From NCBI RefSeq assembly GCF_949628265.1, contig NC_088786.1, positions 13,702,001 through 13,766,000 on the forward strand: a stretch of DNA of 64,000 nucleotides. Direction: 5' to 3'. The DNA comes from Cloeon dipterum. Its lineage: Eukaryota > Arthropoda > Insecta > Ephemeroptera > Baetidae. The notes beneath the pieces are model-generated. The model did not search any database. It was not told the origin of the DNA and saw only the letters and a list, made by a program, of their open reading frames with translations. The stretch's first letter is position 1; each line of letters opens with the position of its first letter. Made by a program: the position numbers and the translations under genes. Of this stretch, positions 36,282 through 48,100 are shown piece by piece.

Positions 36282-39200
36282 GCGAGCGACGAGAATGCCG
36301 CGCTTGTGACCGGCAACCGGCGCACCACCACCTACACCATGATGGACAGCGTAGAGCCCCACGAGGAGCCCACTGCTGCCATACAGCAGGGCAACCCGCC
36401 CAGCACGGACAGCCTCGAGTACGGCATCGCGGCTGACGACGCCTCGCTGCTCTCTCAGTTCCACGAAGACGCGATCAAACAGGTCCGAAGCCACCCCCTG
36501 AATCAGACAGGGATAAAATGAGAAAATAATAATAATAATGCAAAAATCTCTCGTCTGCTCTGGGTGAAGATAATTAATATGTAATTTAAATCATTTCTTT
36601 GGACAGGCTGGCCTCGGATCTTTCCAAATCCTGCTTCTAATAGTGGCAGGACTAGGCCTGGCCGCTGACTCGGTCGAGGTGTTTGTCGTGTTTTACATTC
36701 TGCCAAGTGCTGAGGTGGAAATGTGCATCACACAGACAGAAAAAGACTGGATGGGTAGGTGATTTTTTGTCCTGCTTTAAAACATGCTTGAGTAGTGTAA
36801 AATATACCATTTTTACTTATCTCATAAGATTAACCTTTTAAAAAATTACGAAAATATTGTAAACTCTCCCAATCACGAAGAAATATTCATTTTTAGAATT
36901 TTGGAGCGCCAAGTATGTTGATTGGTGACCTTTTTTTCTGTCATAGGTGCAATCACTTTTGTCGGCATGATGGTGGGCGCCACTTTGTGGGGCAACCTGG
37001 CCGACAGAATGGGCCGTCGACGGACGCTGCTGTCGGCTCTGGGCGTCAACGCTGGATTCAGCGTGATCGCAGCCTTTATGCCCACCTATGGCACCTTCAT
37101 GACTGCCAGATTCTGCAGCGCAGTCGGGTGAGTGTGGTTCTCCCCTGCTGAGCGAGAGTTCAAATTTGAGTGCGACGGTTCTTCGTTTGCTCTCTAGTGT
37201 TGGTGGCTCGCTGCCCGTCGCTTACGCTTACTACTCGGAGTTCCTGCCGCGCAATGAGAGAGGCAGGTACCTCAGTGGACTGGTGATAATGTGGGCCCTA
37301 GGAGGAGTCTACGTCGCCCTGCTGGCTTGGATAATCCTCCCTCGCACAGGTGTGCAGACATTACGAAAAACATTTAAATTTTGGTCACACACATCTCGTT
37401 TGTTCCTTAAAATTACGTTTTACATTTGGGAAAAACGTTCATGTCACGGTTGATCAGATGATCGAAACTAATACCATCTCAAACCTTAAAAAACACTGCA
37501 TCTACCTGTACCAAAAATTCTATTTATATGGTTTAAATGGTCAGACTGAGAAGTGTGAGGACCATAAAATTTTTATTTTGACGTTCATCCTGCAGGTAGC
37601 GGCTAAGAAAATAATTCCTGATCCTTCTAATGGTCACTAATTACCTCAATTTCTCAATGACCTGCTTTTATTTCCACTGAAGACATCTGCCGCGAAGCAA
37701 TAATAGTAAATAAAAAAAGGTGACCGAGAAGTGTGATATTTTCATACATTTTTTCTTATAGACAAGGAACTTTGAACGTTAAAATTTGCGTTAACTCTTC
37801 TAAATAGTATTGCTAAAATGTCAGGATTAGTTTTCTGAATTTGCAATGAATTGACTCCTACATTTGTATGTTCCCATTGAACTAAAGTATTTATTTCATC
37901 GCCTGTTTATAATCTAGGTCTCCAAGTGGCTGAGGACAGCTCTGAGCACTTTTCCGCGTGGCATCAGTTCCTGCTGCTCTGCACCCTGCCCTGCTTCGCA
38001 GCTATTGTTGGCCTCATCTTTTCGCCAGAATCTCCGCGCCACTTACTAGAAGCTGGGCAAGACGTGGAGGCCATGCTTGCATACCAGCGCATTTTTAAGG
38101 TATCAATTTTGTCACTCAAGCTATTTTAAACCACTAGCTTTCAGCAATAACGGAAAGCTAGAAGTATCTTATTTTAATCATTAGCTAAAAAGTGTTCACC
38201 TATAATTCCTCTCATAGATAAATGAATTAAATGAAGAAAATAAACGACTTATGTTTTGTTTTATTGCAGTCCAACAGCAAAAAAGAGAATGCAGGCCAGG
38301 GTGCTGGACAGTATCAATTGTCAGAGCTTGAATTGCCAACCAAAAGGATCAACGGCCTAGGAGGCCCCTACTCATCGGCCTCCCCTGGAAAATCTGTCTT
38401 GGCAGACATGATCTATAGTTTAGAATTGGTATTTTCACGTTCTGTACAAGCCTAATTAGATCCTAGCTAACTTATGTTTCGCAGTTTTGGAATTCTTTTG
38501 TGCAGCTATTTTGCTCACCAAACTTTAGATTAACAATCACTCTACTAGTAATCTGGATATCCGCTGCATTTGGGTAAGTTTCCGCTCTTAAGAGTATATA
38601 AATTTTGGGCTCCAATTGGGCGTGTTCAGGTTCTATGGATTGACCCTGTGGTTTCCTGAGTACATCAGCACCCTGCGGGATGTTTTGTACTCGTCCAAAG
38701 CACAACGCGTTTCAGACAAGGTGTATGTCAACATCACGTTCAATCAGTCGCTGGAGAACATCAATTATTCCGGCTCGAGCTTTGTTGGGTGTCGCTTCGA
38801 GCACCTCACCCTGAGTCATGTCACGTTCGAAAACTGCACAGTGGAAAGTTGCACTTTTGCGAACGTGCGCTCCAGTCGGACACTCTTCCGCGACACTGAA
38901 ATCATCAGCTCGCACTTCGTCGACACAGACCTCTGGTGGGGAAACTTGCCATACAAGGTTAGTTAGCTCCGTTTTGCACAGTTCCACTAATGGACCAGTG
39001 AAGTTTTGAAACATTCTATTAGTACATAGTTAAGTCAGCATTTGTTCAATTTGTTAATGAATTAATGAGCATTAGACTGAAATGAAAAACTTTTACAAGG
39101 GAGTGGACTGGGTTTCAGTGGTTGGAACAATGAAGATTTACAGGCATTGAAATTTTGCTAGGATGATGAAGATGGGGAAGGTTGGATTGGCGGAATCACC

Positions 39201-40520
39201 AGTGGCCGTTTTGAGCGCTGCCTTTTGGTAAACAACTCGATCTTGAGTCTCGCTCAAGGCTGTCACCTGGACTTCGATTACAACATCCACCTTCAGGACA
39301 TTTTCACCGAGAACTTGGTGGGTCAGCTGGCGCTGCTACCTGGCGCGTTCGTGTGCGCTTTCCTTGTTGACAGAGTTGGTCGTATCAAAATCATTGGTGA
39401 GCCACTGACGCCAATTCCCAGTCGATCGCTCATGAGGATTAAATTTCTGATTTGACGCAGGCGCCACGTTCTTGCTCGCAGCTGTCATATCCCCTTTCAT
39501 ATGGTTGCTGAGCTCTGGGCGTGCTATCATCGCTTTTGAGTCGGTGCTCAACTTGTTTTTCGTCGCTGGCTGGAGCTCTCTGGCTGTGGCAACTCTTGAG
39601 TCATACCCCACCCACCTTAGGTATGAAACAATTTTTAAAATTAAAATGGATCACAATGGTTCTTAAATTTAGGTAACTGTCTAACTAAATTGAGCTTTAA
39701 ATAATTTATCACAAGTTAATGCGAGGCTCATAAAAATATATTGGAAACCATTTTTAATATTTGAAAAGCCATAATTCTCTTTAATTGTAAAAAACGTCAT
39801 TTTGAAGCCATCAATCATTTTTCTTTAACTGGAAGGTTGTTACCAGCTAACGCATTTTTCTTTCAAATGGTGAATACTTTTAAACAATAGATAAGTTGAA
39901 TTTGTTAAAAATTTTCTTTCTATAAATAATGTGAACATTATTTGTTTCGGAAAGTGATATTTATATTTCTTCACGAATAGTTTAGGCTTAGATTAGGAAT
40001 CGAATAACTGATCGTTGGAGTCAATTTTTGAATATTCTTTTGTTTGGAATAATTATTAATGCAATTTGAAAATCCAACAAGCAACATATCAATCAAAGTA
40101 ACAGTCTGTAACTTTTGTCGAATCCTAATCTCCTACATAAATATATCTCTATATTATACTATCATTATTTTTTATTGAAGCCCTATTATTAAAATCCTTG
40201 TCGGAAAGAAAATTTACTCTTGACCACAAGAACAAACCGATCAATGTCTTTCAACATAATTTTTGTGTACTTTGATGTAGTATGTTATGGGATATGCTAT
40301 TAACCTAAATTTCATGATTTTATTCTTAAATGTGTACAGATCGACAGGATTTGGTTTTTTGGCTGCCATATCAAGACTGGGCGCCGTGCTGGGCTTCACC
40401 ACCTTTTCGCACCTGCTTCACTCAAGCAGAGGAGTGCCGGCCATGCTGGCGGCTGCCTCCTTTGCCGTGGCTGGTCTGACAGCCACCCAACTTCCTGAGG
40501 CTCGCACGGCCCTTCTCTAG
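36249..40520 (+). CDS. SV2: Synaptic vesicle glycoprotein 2-like transporter
   Basis: Eleven coding exons: 36249-36482, 36607-36754, 36947-37127, 37198-37349, 37918-38099, 38270-38428, 38485-38573, 38630-38957, 39162-39396, 39461-39620 and 40340-40520. They give 682 residues, the usual SV2 length. An acidic cytosolic N-terminus precedes the first membrane segment (FQILLLIVAGLGLAADSVEV). Major-facilitator loop motifs appear twice (GNLADRMGRRRTLL; FLVDRVGRIKI). The exon 38630-38957 and the next form the large luminal loop with pentapeptide-type repeats (CRFEHLTLSHVTFENCTVES) and several N-glycosylation sequons (NIT, NQS, NYS, NCT). The last exon begins RSTGFGFLAAISRLGAVLGF, the conserved final helices. 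SV2 proteins sit in synaptic and secretory vesicle membranes and support calcium-regulated release. AATAAA occurs at 41232. Confidence 0.93.
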
Positions 40521-42084
40521 TTATACAAAATTGTAAATCTTAAACACTCATACACACGGACTCTGAATACTAATCGCATTGCTCACATTGGTTGAAAATA
40601 TCTCTTTTGATAGTTTTGATTTGTTTGGCTTGTTTCTTTGTGGAAGGAACAAGGCCAACTCAGCAGAGCTTTTCTTAACCTAAATCCTGCTCTGCTCTTA
40701 CTAAAAGTAACGTGATAGACAGTTGTCTGTTTGTATCTCAAGAGGGACTGAAATCACGATTTTTGTTGTAGGATTTTTTAAACATAAATACTCAATGTAT
40801 TCTCTTGATGCTGATCATGTTGCTCTTCGAAATGCTGGACATTGGAAAAGGTCTATATTTTTTATTCCGATAATATCCACTTAATTCAAATTTCCCTGCT
40901 GACAATGAACTGCTAATAATTCATTTTTTTCTACGTTTCAAACTATGGTTTAAATAATTAATGTATTCATCACTTATATTCCAAAGGGTACCTGCGACAA
41001 GTAATGGTTAAGCTTGCAAATTTTTATATCACGCAATCAAACTTTTTGAAAAATTCATTCGTCCTTTGCAAAGTTGATTTCTGCATAATATTATTATTAA
41101 TTAAATTTGTCGAAGGGTTTCTACTCTGTCATGTACCTATAAGATGTGTAAAAAATTTATGTTCTGATGATGTAAGGTGTTGAAATGTACTCATCTTAAT
41201 ATACCTGAAAACTTAAATTATAGGCTGGTAAAATAAAGTAACGATCTGCAAATCATTTTATATTTTTTGTTTCAATATAATCCGTTTTTATATATGTGTA
41301 TCAATAATTTACTCAAATCTATTTTGATTATTTTAATGTGTATGAATGACATGCCCCGACTCTTAGAGAATAAATATTTTCAATTTGCTCTTTACGTGAG
41401 CAAAGACTTCCAACAATATCGCACATATAATAATATTGATTACCTAGTGTCTGATAAGCACTGCTGAAAATTAATAAATAATCACATATTAGAAAGATAA
41501 TAGGGTTTGAATTTGCCATACTTGACGCGGAATTTTAGCACTAAAATGATTTCTGATTGTTAGATATCAAAGACAGCCAGTGTTTTTCTAAAATGTGAAA
41601 TAATATGAGAAAACGTGATGTTTTTTTTATCAATATCAGCTGTCATAATTTACATGATTGTAATTTCTACGATAGGAAGATAGTTAAGCAAGTTTCTGGT
41701 AAAGAAAACCAGTACTTCAGTTTTAATTATTTAGCTTTTCAGTTAACATCAAGCAACGCTCTCGACATCAAGTTTAGTGAGGAATCGGCAATTCATCTCT
41801 ACTTTAGGAAATTATTTGTGCAGGATGGATGAGAACTCATTCATGAAACGCCAGTGGCAAACGCACAAACCCTGAGGAATTATCACAAGTCATCAGAGAA
41901 ATGTATTTGGCTGTATGTGCAATCGTTGGACAAAAAAAAAATAGGAAACACAAAGCGGGAAACCCAAGAGCACACTAGATCACAAATTTCAACTTCGCAC
42001 CACCACTTTAATTAATGTTTGCGTCTGTAATTGCGGTTGCTGTGTGTTTCATCTTGGCAGCAGTCGTTCAATTTTCACTATTAG
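40521..42084. other. SV2 3' untranslated region and convergent intergenic DNA
   Basis: The first 0.7 kb to AATAAA at 41232-41237 is probably SV2 3' untranslated sequence. The remainder is AT-rich and includes the 3' end of the minus-strand TBC1D20 gene. No further gene is seen. Confidence 0.5.
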
Positions 42085-44364
42085 CTAGCTGGGCGCAATT
42101 GGCAACGTCCCCGACTCGCCGCCGGCCTTCATGTACATGTAGATGCTGAACATGACGGACGCGGTGGCAAACACCATTTGCACATATGTGCTCGGCCTTG
42201 GCCAACCGAAATATGAATACGGCGATGGTTTCTTTCTCACCACCGGTTTTGCTCTCACCGGGGGATTGTTCCTCATCTGGTACCTGAAATTTAGAAAATG
42301 AGAATTTTCATTCATCAATATTTGGGAGTTACTTTTATTTGAACTTAAAACACAGCCAAACATCATATGCCTTTTTTCTATATCTATCAAGTCTCTTTCA
42401 ACGAGTCTTACAAATTTAATACTAATAAGTTGGAACTTTGTGACAAAAATCGCAAGGCAGTCTTCATTCCTCGATCGAAAATCTAATCGAGTCACCAGAT
42501 AACAACATAGCCTAACGACTCCACGTACTCTCGCAATGTTCTTTCATGGACCTCTTGTTCAATACTCTCTGGTGGGAAATCGATGTACAGTCTCTCTGCT
42601 TGCCTCAAAATCTCCTCAAATGGCAGTGTGTCCGGAAGCTAAAATTCTCAAAATAAATATTCCCACGGTCTTGGTTAGAATTTTCTTTTACTTGAGACAA
42701 TAGGCCATGCATGTAGTCCATCTGACACTGCGTTTCGAACACCTCATCTGTCCGATGAAGGACAATCGTTGCTGCGACGTAGAGAGGCATGTGCGGCGCT
42801 GAGCAGATGAAGAAATCGTACATTCGTACCACTGCATTGTACTTGCTGAGGGAGTGACCAAACCAGGTGAGGAACCATGGCAGCGCAAACAAGGTGCCCG
42901 CTTCAGACCTAAATGAGTTGCACAAAGAGGTGTAAAATGTTGGTTTCATTCTGCTTGTGGATGAAATATTTTTATTTTAATGAGTAAAATATTTCATTAA
43001 TTATTTCTTCATATAAGAACTCATCAAATGTGCTGGTATTCTTTGCCCACGCCTTGCTTTAATAATCTTTATCTTGTTATTCATATATTGATTAAGCAAG
43101 AATAACAAAGAATTATAATAATTTAAGATTCAAAACTTCAGAGCTTGCTTATTATAATGGAGGCAGAAAGCTGAAACTGTGAAAAAGGGAGACTACTCAA
43201 ACATACCCACAAGAATTTGATGCGCTGATCAATCAAATTCATGAGGTATGATTAAAGCAAATTCACACAAGTTTAGACTTGATTTGGAATTCAAAGTAAA
43301 AATAAAGTAAAATGACCTTTCAAGATAGTCGTGCAACTGTGGGTTTTTACGATTGATTAATGGGTATATTGTATTGAGCAGCCGCGACGTAGTGTCCATT
43401 GTGGGTTCCATGCAGACCCTCAGGTGCTCTGTGGATAACTTCTCTAATATGTAGAAAGCCTTTTCTTCTCCGACAACTAGTAGGAATGTCACAGCAACGT
43501 CATGGTAGCCCTGAACAAAACAAATATCTTAAAGGTATTTATGCTACCAAAAATAATTGTGAGAGTAAACAGCCATAATAATAGTTGGTAATAATACCTG
43601 GTAATAGCACAAATTGGGGTATTTAATGATCACTCGAAGTATTAGCCTTGTAAGCTGATCCTGCAGGGCAACTCTTTGATCATAAGGAATACCTGGAACA
43701 ATAGTTAATATAAATCAATATGAAGAGGCAATAATGATGGAAATTTTCTCACCAGGAGGAAACCTTTTCAGAGATCTGTTGACATCCATCACGACCTGCT
43801 TGTACTCGGGATGCGCTTCTATCTCCTCCTGAGTTGGCAGCTCCTCAGTCTGCTCATCACTTATATTTAAAATCAATGGCCAAGCTTTTTTTCTTATTTC
43901 ATCTAAAAAATTTGAAAATAACAAATAATCGTTTCGCAATTTTTATGTTAATGTATTTTTCACCCATTAAAAAAAACTTTGAAATATTTACCATTAACAA
44001 GTCCTCCTTCAGAACGGGCCATTTGGATCAGCCGTGCTTTGTCCACGTTTTCAGCAGCCAGGATTGCGTAAAGATCGTCCCTTTTCCGCCTTAGAACAGG
44101 AGGCAATGCGGGCTCTGGAAATTTTAAATTTTAAAAACATGAAGAATCTCATCCAGCGATATTTCTGTCACCCTCGGAAAAGCTTAGCTCTGACGGGGCA
44201 GGACAAATTATTTCATCACCCTTGCCCTCATCCCATTTGTCAACATCGAGTTCCTCAAAATCTGGCTCGCTGTCCGCGTCGAGGTCGAGTTGTCCCATGC
44301 CTTCCGTCAACAAGTCTGAGGCCTCAAGCGTATGATCTGTTTTCTTCATCTCGTCTCCCTCCAT
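42085..44364 (-). CDS. TBC1D20: TBC1D20, Rab1 GTPase-activating protein with C-terminal membrane anchor
   Basis: Eight minus-strand exons: 44172-44364, 43992-44114, 43753-43902, 43598-43692, 43317-43510, 42692-42908, 42496-42638 and 42085-42283. They give 437 residues from ATG 44362-44364. An acidic N-terminus precedes the TBC domain, residues about 110-330. Both catalytic fingers are present: the Arg finger in VVMDVNRSLKRFPPG and the Gln finger in YYQGYHDVAVTFLL, the latter split across an intron. The conserved TLFALPWFLTWFGH and VRMYDFFICS blocks follow. A hydrophobic helix near the C-terminus (VQMVFATASVMFSIYMYM) is the expected tail anchor. Known TBC1D20 sits at the endoplasmic reticulum and stimulates GTP hydrolysis by Rab1 in ER-Golgi traffic and by Rab18-linked pathways. 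It is head to head with UPF2. Confidence 0.94.
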
Positions 44365-45151
44365 GCTTATGCTCTCAGTGAAATCTGGATATAATCCAAT
44401 CGAATCTCATCGGATCGCTTTTGATTACTCACTCAGGTCCGGACTGGAATCTCTGAGTTTAGAAGTTAAGACAGACTTGAATGAAGCGTATTTTCTCTGC
44501 CAGCTGACAATTGGCCGATCGTGTTTTGAGTTTATGGAAAAGTGGGCGTGGTAGCCTCAGCCCCCTTTACACCAGGTGGCTCTGTAGTGGGCAGTGTGTG
44601 TGTGTGTGTTCTGTATACATCTGTGTTGAATAGCTAAGAGGTGATTTTTGTTTGTTTTTCGACTCATACGTCGAGTTAATGCGGCGAAATTCATCCTCGC
44701 TTAATTTCCATTAATCTTTGGGTTTTAAGCTTACAATTCAACGTCAAGTTTGACGGATTTAGTTCTGTGTAACGCATCTACATCCTAATTTTGCCCCTGT
44801 TTTTGTGAGCTTCGCCCGCTTCGGTTGGTTTTAATTTTTTTTTAAACTCGAGTTAACACTATTTTAGTTTATCATATATATCATGTGTAACATTTATGGA
44901 ATGGTTAGATTATATATTTGTCATTATTAACGTACAAAATATCCAAAACAGACATTAAAAATATCATTATTGTGAGTTGCTGATTACCCTATAATGTAGA
45001 TAATATGTTAGATAATATAATAATACATAGATACATACCTTGAAAACGTGAATGGTATAAAAAACTAAATACAATTTTTATAAAAGTCAACTCTTTTGGT
45101 TATTAATGAATATTTTAGACACGCCATTAATTTGTATTGGTGATCCTAGAC
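44365..45151. promoter_or_regulatory. Head-to-head promoter region of TBC1D20 and UPF2
   Basis: Only 787 bases separate the two start codons. UPF2's ATG follows an acceptor-like CCTAG, so a non-coding UPF2 exon probably lies here, perhaps ending at the donor-like GAG|GTGATT near 44641. A short GT repeat sits at about 44594-44609. No TATA box was assigned. Confidence 0.45.
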
Positions 45152-48100
45152 ATGTCAGATGAAGCTGGAGACTCGACAGACATGTCAGGCAAAAGTGACG
45201 TGCCTGCTAAAGGGGATAAAATGAATGTGGACCAAGGAGACGCAAATAATGATGAAGAGGAAAAGAAGAAACTTGAAGACGAACAGAGGGTTAAAGAAGA
45301 AAATCGAGTAAAAGATAATTAATTCGAAAATATGGCTTGAAACACTTGTCTTTTCTTTCCCCCAGAATTATTTATTGGATTATATACGGGACACAGAGAA
45401 CCGGTATCAGGAATGGGAAGTAATCAGGAAGAAGAACCTGAATGTCACGAGACCAGAGGAGTCGTACTTTAGCAAACTGGATTCAAACTTAAAGAAAAAC
45501 ACGGCATGTGTTCGAAAGATTGTAGGGACTCTCTAAAACTAAATTCAAGCCAAAACTTACTTCCACTTTTTCATAGAAAAATTTCACGGCAACTCAGGAA
45601 GAGGCTATCCTAAAGGACTTAAAAAGCTTGAACCTGACCAAGTACATTAGTGAAATTGCCGCCGCTTTGGTTGAAGCTAAATTGAAAATGACTGATGTGC
45701 AGGCAGCTGTCAGCATATGCTCATACCTGCACCAACACTATGCAGAGTTTACTACGCACCTGTTAGAAAACTGGCAGAAAGCGTTGACCTTCAAGAGGGA
45801 TGAAAAGGTTTGATGTTAATGAACAGTAGAGAAAATATGTTTAACTTTTGTTTTGCAGGTTCCCAACATCAGCAAGTTGCGAGTGGACCTTCGTTTTTAT
45901 GCTGAAATCATTCACGCTGGAATTTTCACCAACAAAGAAGGGCTGCCGTTATTGGGCACCGCCCTGACAAACTTGACCAGTTATGACAAAGAGGAGCACA
46001 ACAATATCAACGTTCTCCTGAGTTTTTGCAAGCATTGTGGAGAAGACTATGCAGGTAATATGCAACATTGTTTGATGTACACAATTGCAAAAATTGTGTT
46101 GTGCTACCTTTGATATTCTCAGAAAACTGGTTGATTCACATTTTGATGGGACATCATTTTGCTTTTGCAAGAAGTGCAGTGCCTCTTTTAACGTTACACA
46201 CTGGCATTTTTGTTCTATTAGCGAAAAAATTGATTTGTCTTTGTTAAATAATTGGGGTTTGGCATGGTTAAAGATAATTTTTGATTTGTATTGTTTTAAT
46301 TGCTCAAATCTACACTTATGAGTCAGAAGATTAAAATGAATTCAAATATCCCTGCAGGGCTAATGCCAAGAAAAATCAGAATTCTCTCTGAAGAATTTAA
46401 CATGGCAGTTCCTGTTAGCCGACTGCTCCTGCCTGAAAAGCAGAAAAATGTAAAGCAGCTATTCAAAGACTACTGTTCCAGCCTATGCAAACATTTGGTT
46501 GAGGTGAGTATCTGGGATTAATAAAATCAGGACTATGAAAAAATCTTCTAAATGGCTGCATTTAATATAAAATTTTTAGGTTCACAAAGAGCTGCGGCAG
46601 TTTGAATATCAAAATAAGAAAATTCTGCAAACTAAAGGTGAGCTCTCACCAAGCAGGAAAGCCAAGGCTGATGATCTGCATGCTGCATACAAGAAACTGT
46701 TTGAAGGAACACAATCGTTCTGCGAAATCCTTGACGAGGACATGCCTGAGCTTCAAGTTGAAGGTTTTTTATTTAATTCAACTTCACCATTCAAAAAAAT
46801 TAAAGACCAACTTTTAGACATTGCTAGAAATGAAGAGCAGGAACTTAAAGTGTCGGGAGTTGACATTGAGGAATACACTAAAGAATCCCTCTTGTGGGAA
46901 AATGAGGACACAAGAAACTTTTATGAAGACCTCCCTGACCTTAAGGCCTTTGTGCCTAGCATTCTGTATAAGGACAGTGCGCAGCCTACTATCCAGCCTG
47001 AATCTGATGAGGCCATTGAGTCTAAGCTGGATGAGGAGTTGGAGGAGATTGAGGATGGAAAGGAAGAGGCGAAGAAAGAGGACACTCCCCCTGTTGAAGT
47101 CGAAGGTAAGCATCCCTTAATATAATTTTGATATCATTAAGCAAACCTTAATAAATGAAGATGACGAATTTTATCAACGAATGGTAGTTCTAAATTCAGT
47201 GTAATGAATTACATGCAATTGTCATATTTGGCCATTTTAACTCCTCATTAAACTACCCATTAAAATACCCTTAAAAATGTTGCTTTTTCTTGAGTTTTTG
47301 GCCCACGCAGTAGTCAACATTTTTTTTGTCAAGCAGTCCTAAAGTTAAAAGTAAAAGCAAAAAATCAGCAAACATGATAAGATTGAAATTTGAGGCTCTC
47401 CTCAAAAGGTAATCACAAATAGCGGAGCTATAAAGGAATGAAGATTTGTGATTGACTCAGACATATAAATACTATCTGTATGTAGTAAAAACATGTCGGC
47501 TATTGAACTGATATCCTCAAATGTGAGCTGTTTGAAACTCAATTCAATTCTTTAGAGTTGAAAGAAATCATCAACCAAGAAAGTTATTTTAGTGCTTGTA
47601 AACATTTGCACTAATTGTGTGACCAGTAGATTAGCCACGCTCAATCAAGTTACTGCTTCTGATTGAACTGACCAACAAATGTTTTAACTTGAGCCTCAAA
47701 TTTTGTATCATTTTGTGTTGATAAACAAATATATTTTGGAAGAAAAAAACTCCCTTTCCTCTTGAAGCTCATCCCTTAACAACATGAATCTAGAGAGGGG
47801 TCCCAAAAAACAGTGAAAATATGAAATCTTTGCTAAAACAGGAGAAAATAGAAATCTAACCAAGGATGGCTAAGTCGGCTATTTGTACTTAGCACTGCTA
47901 TCATTAAATTATAAATTTATTTCGATCTAATGCTGTACAAATCTGACTTCTAAAATAATATCTATATACTTTGGTTTTTCAAAGTTTGCTTAGAGTAGTT
48001 CTTACAATAAAGTAGGTTTTAAGGTCAGCCTATATAATCCATGTTCCCTTGTACTCGTTACGGGGAAATCAATGAAAGTTGCTAAGTTCAAAAATCCACT

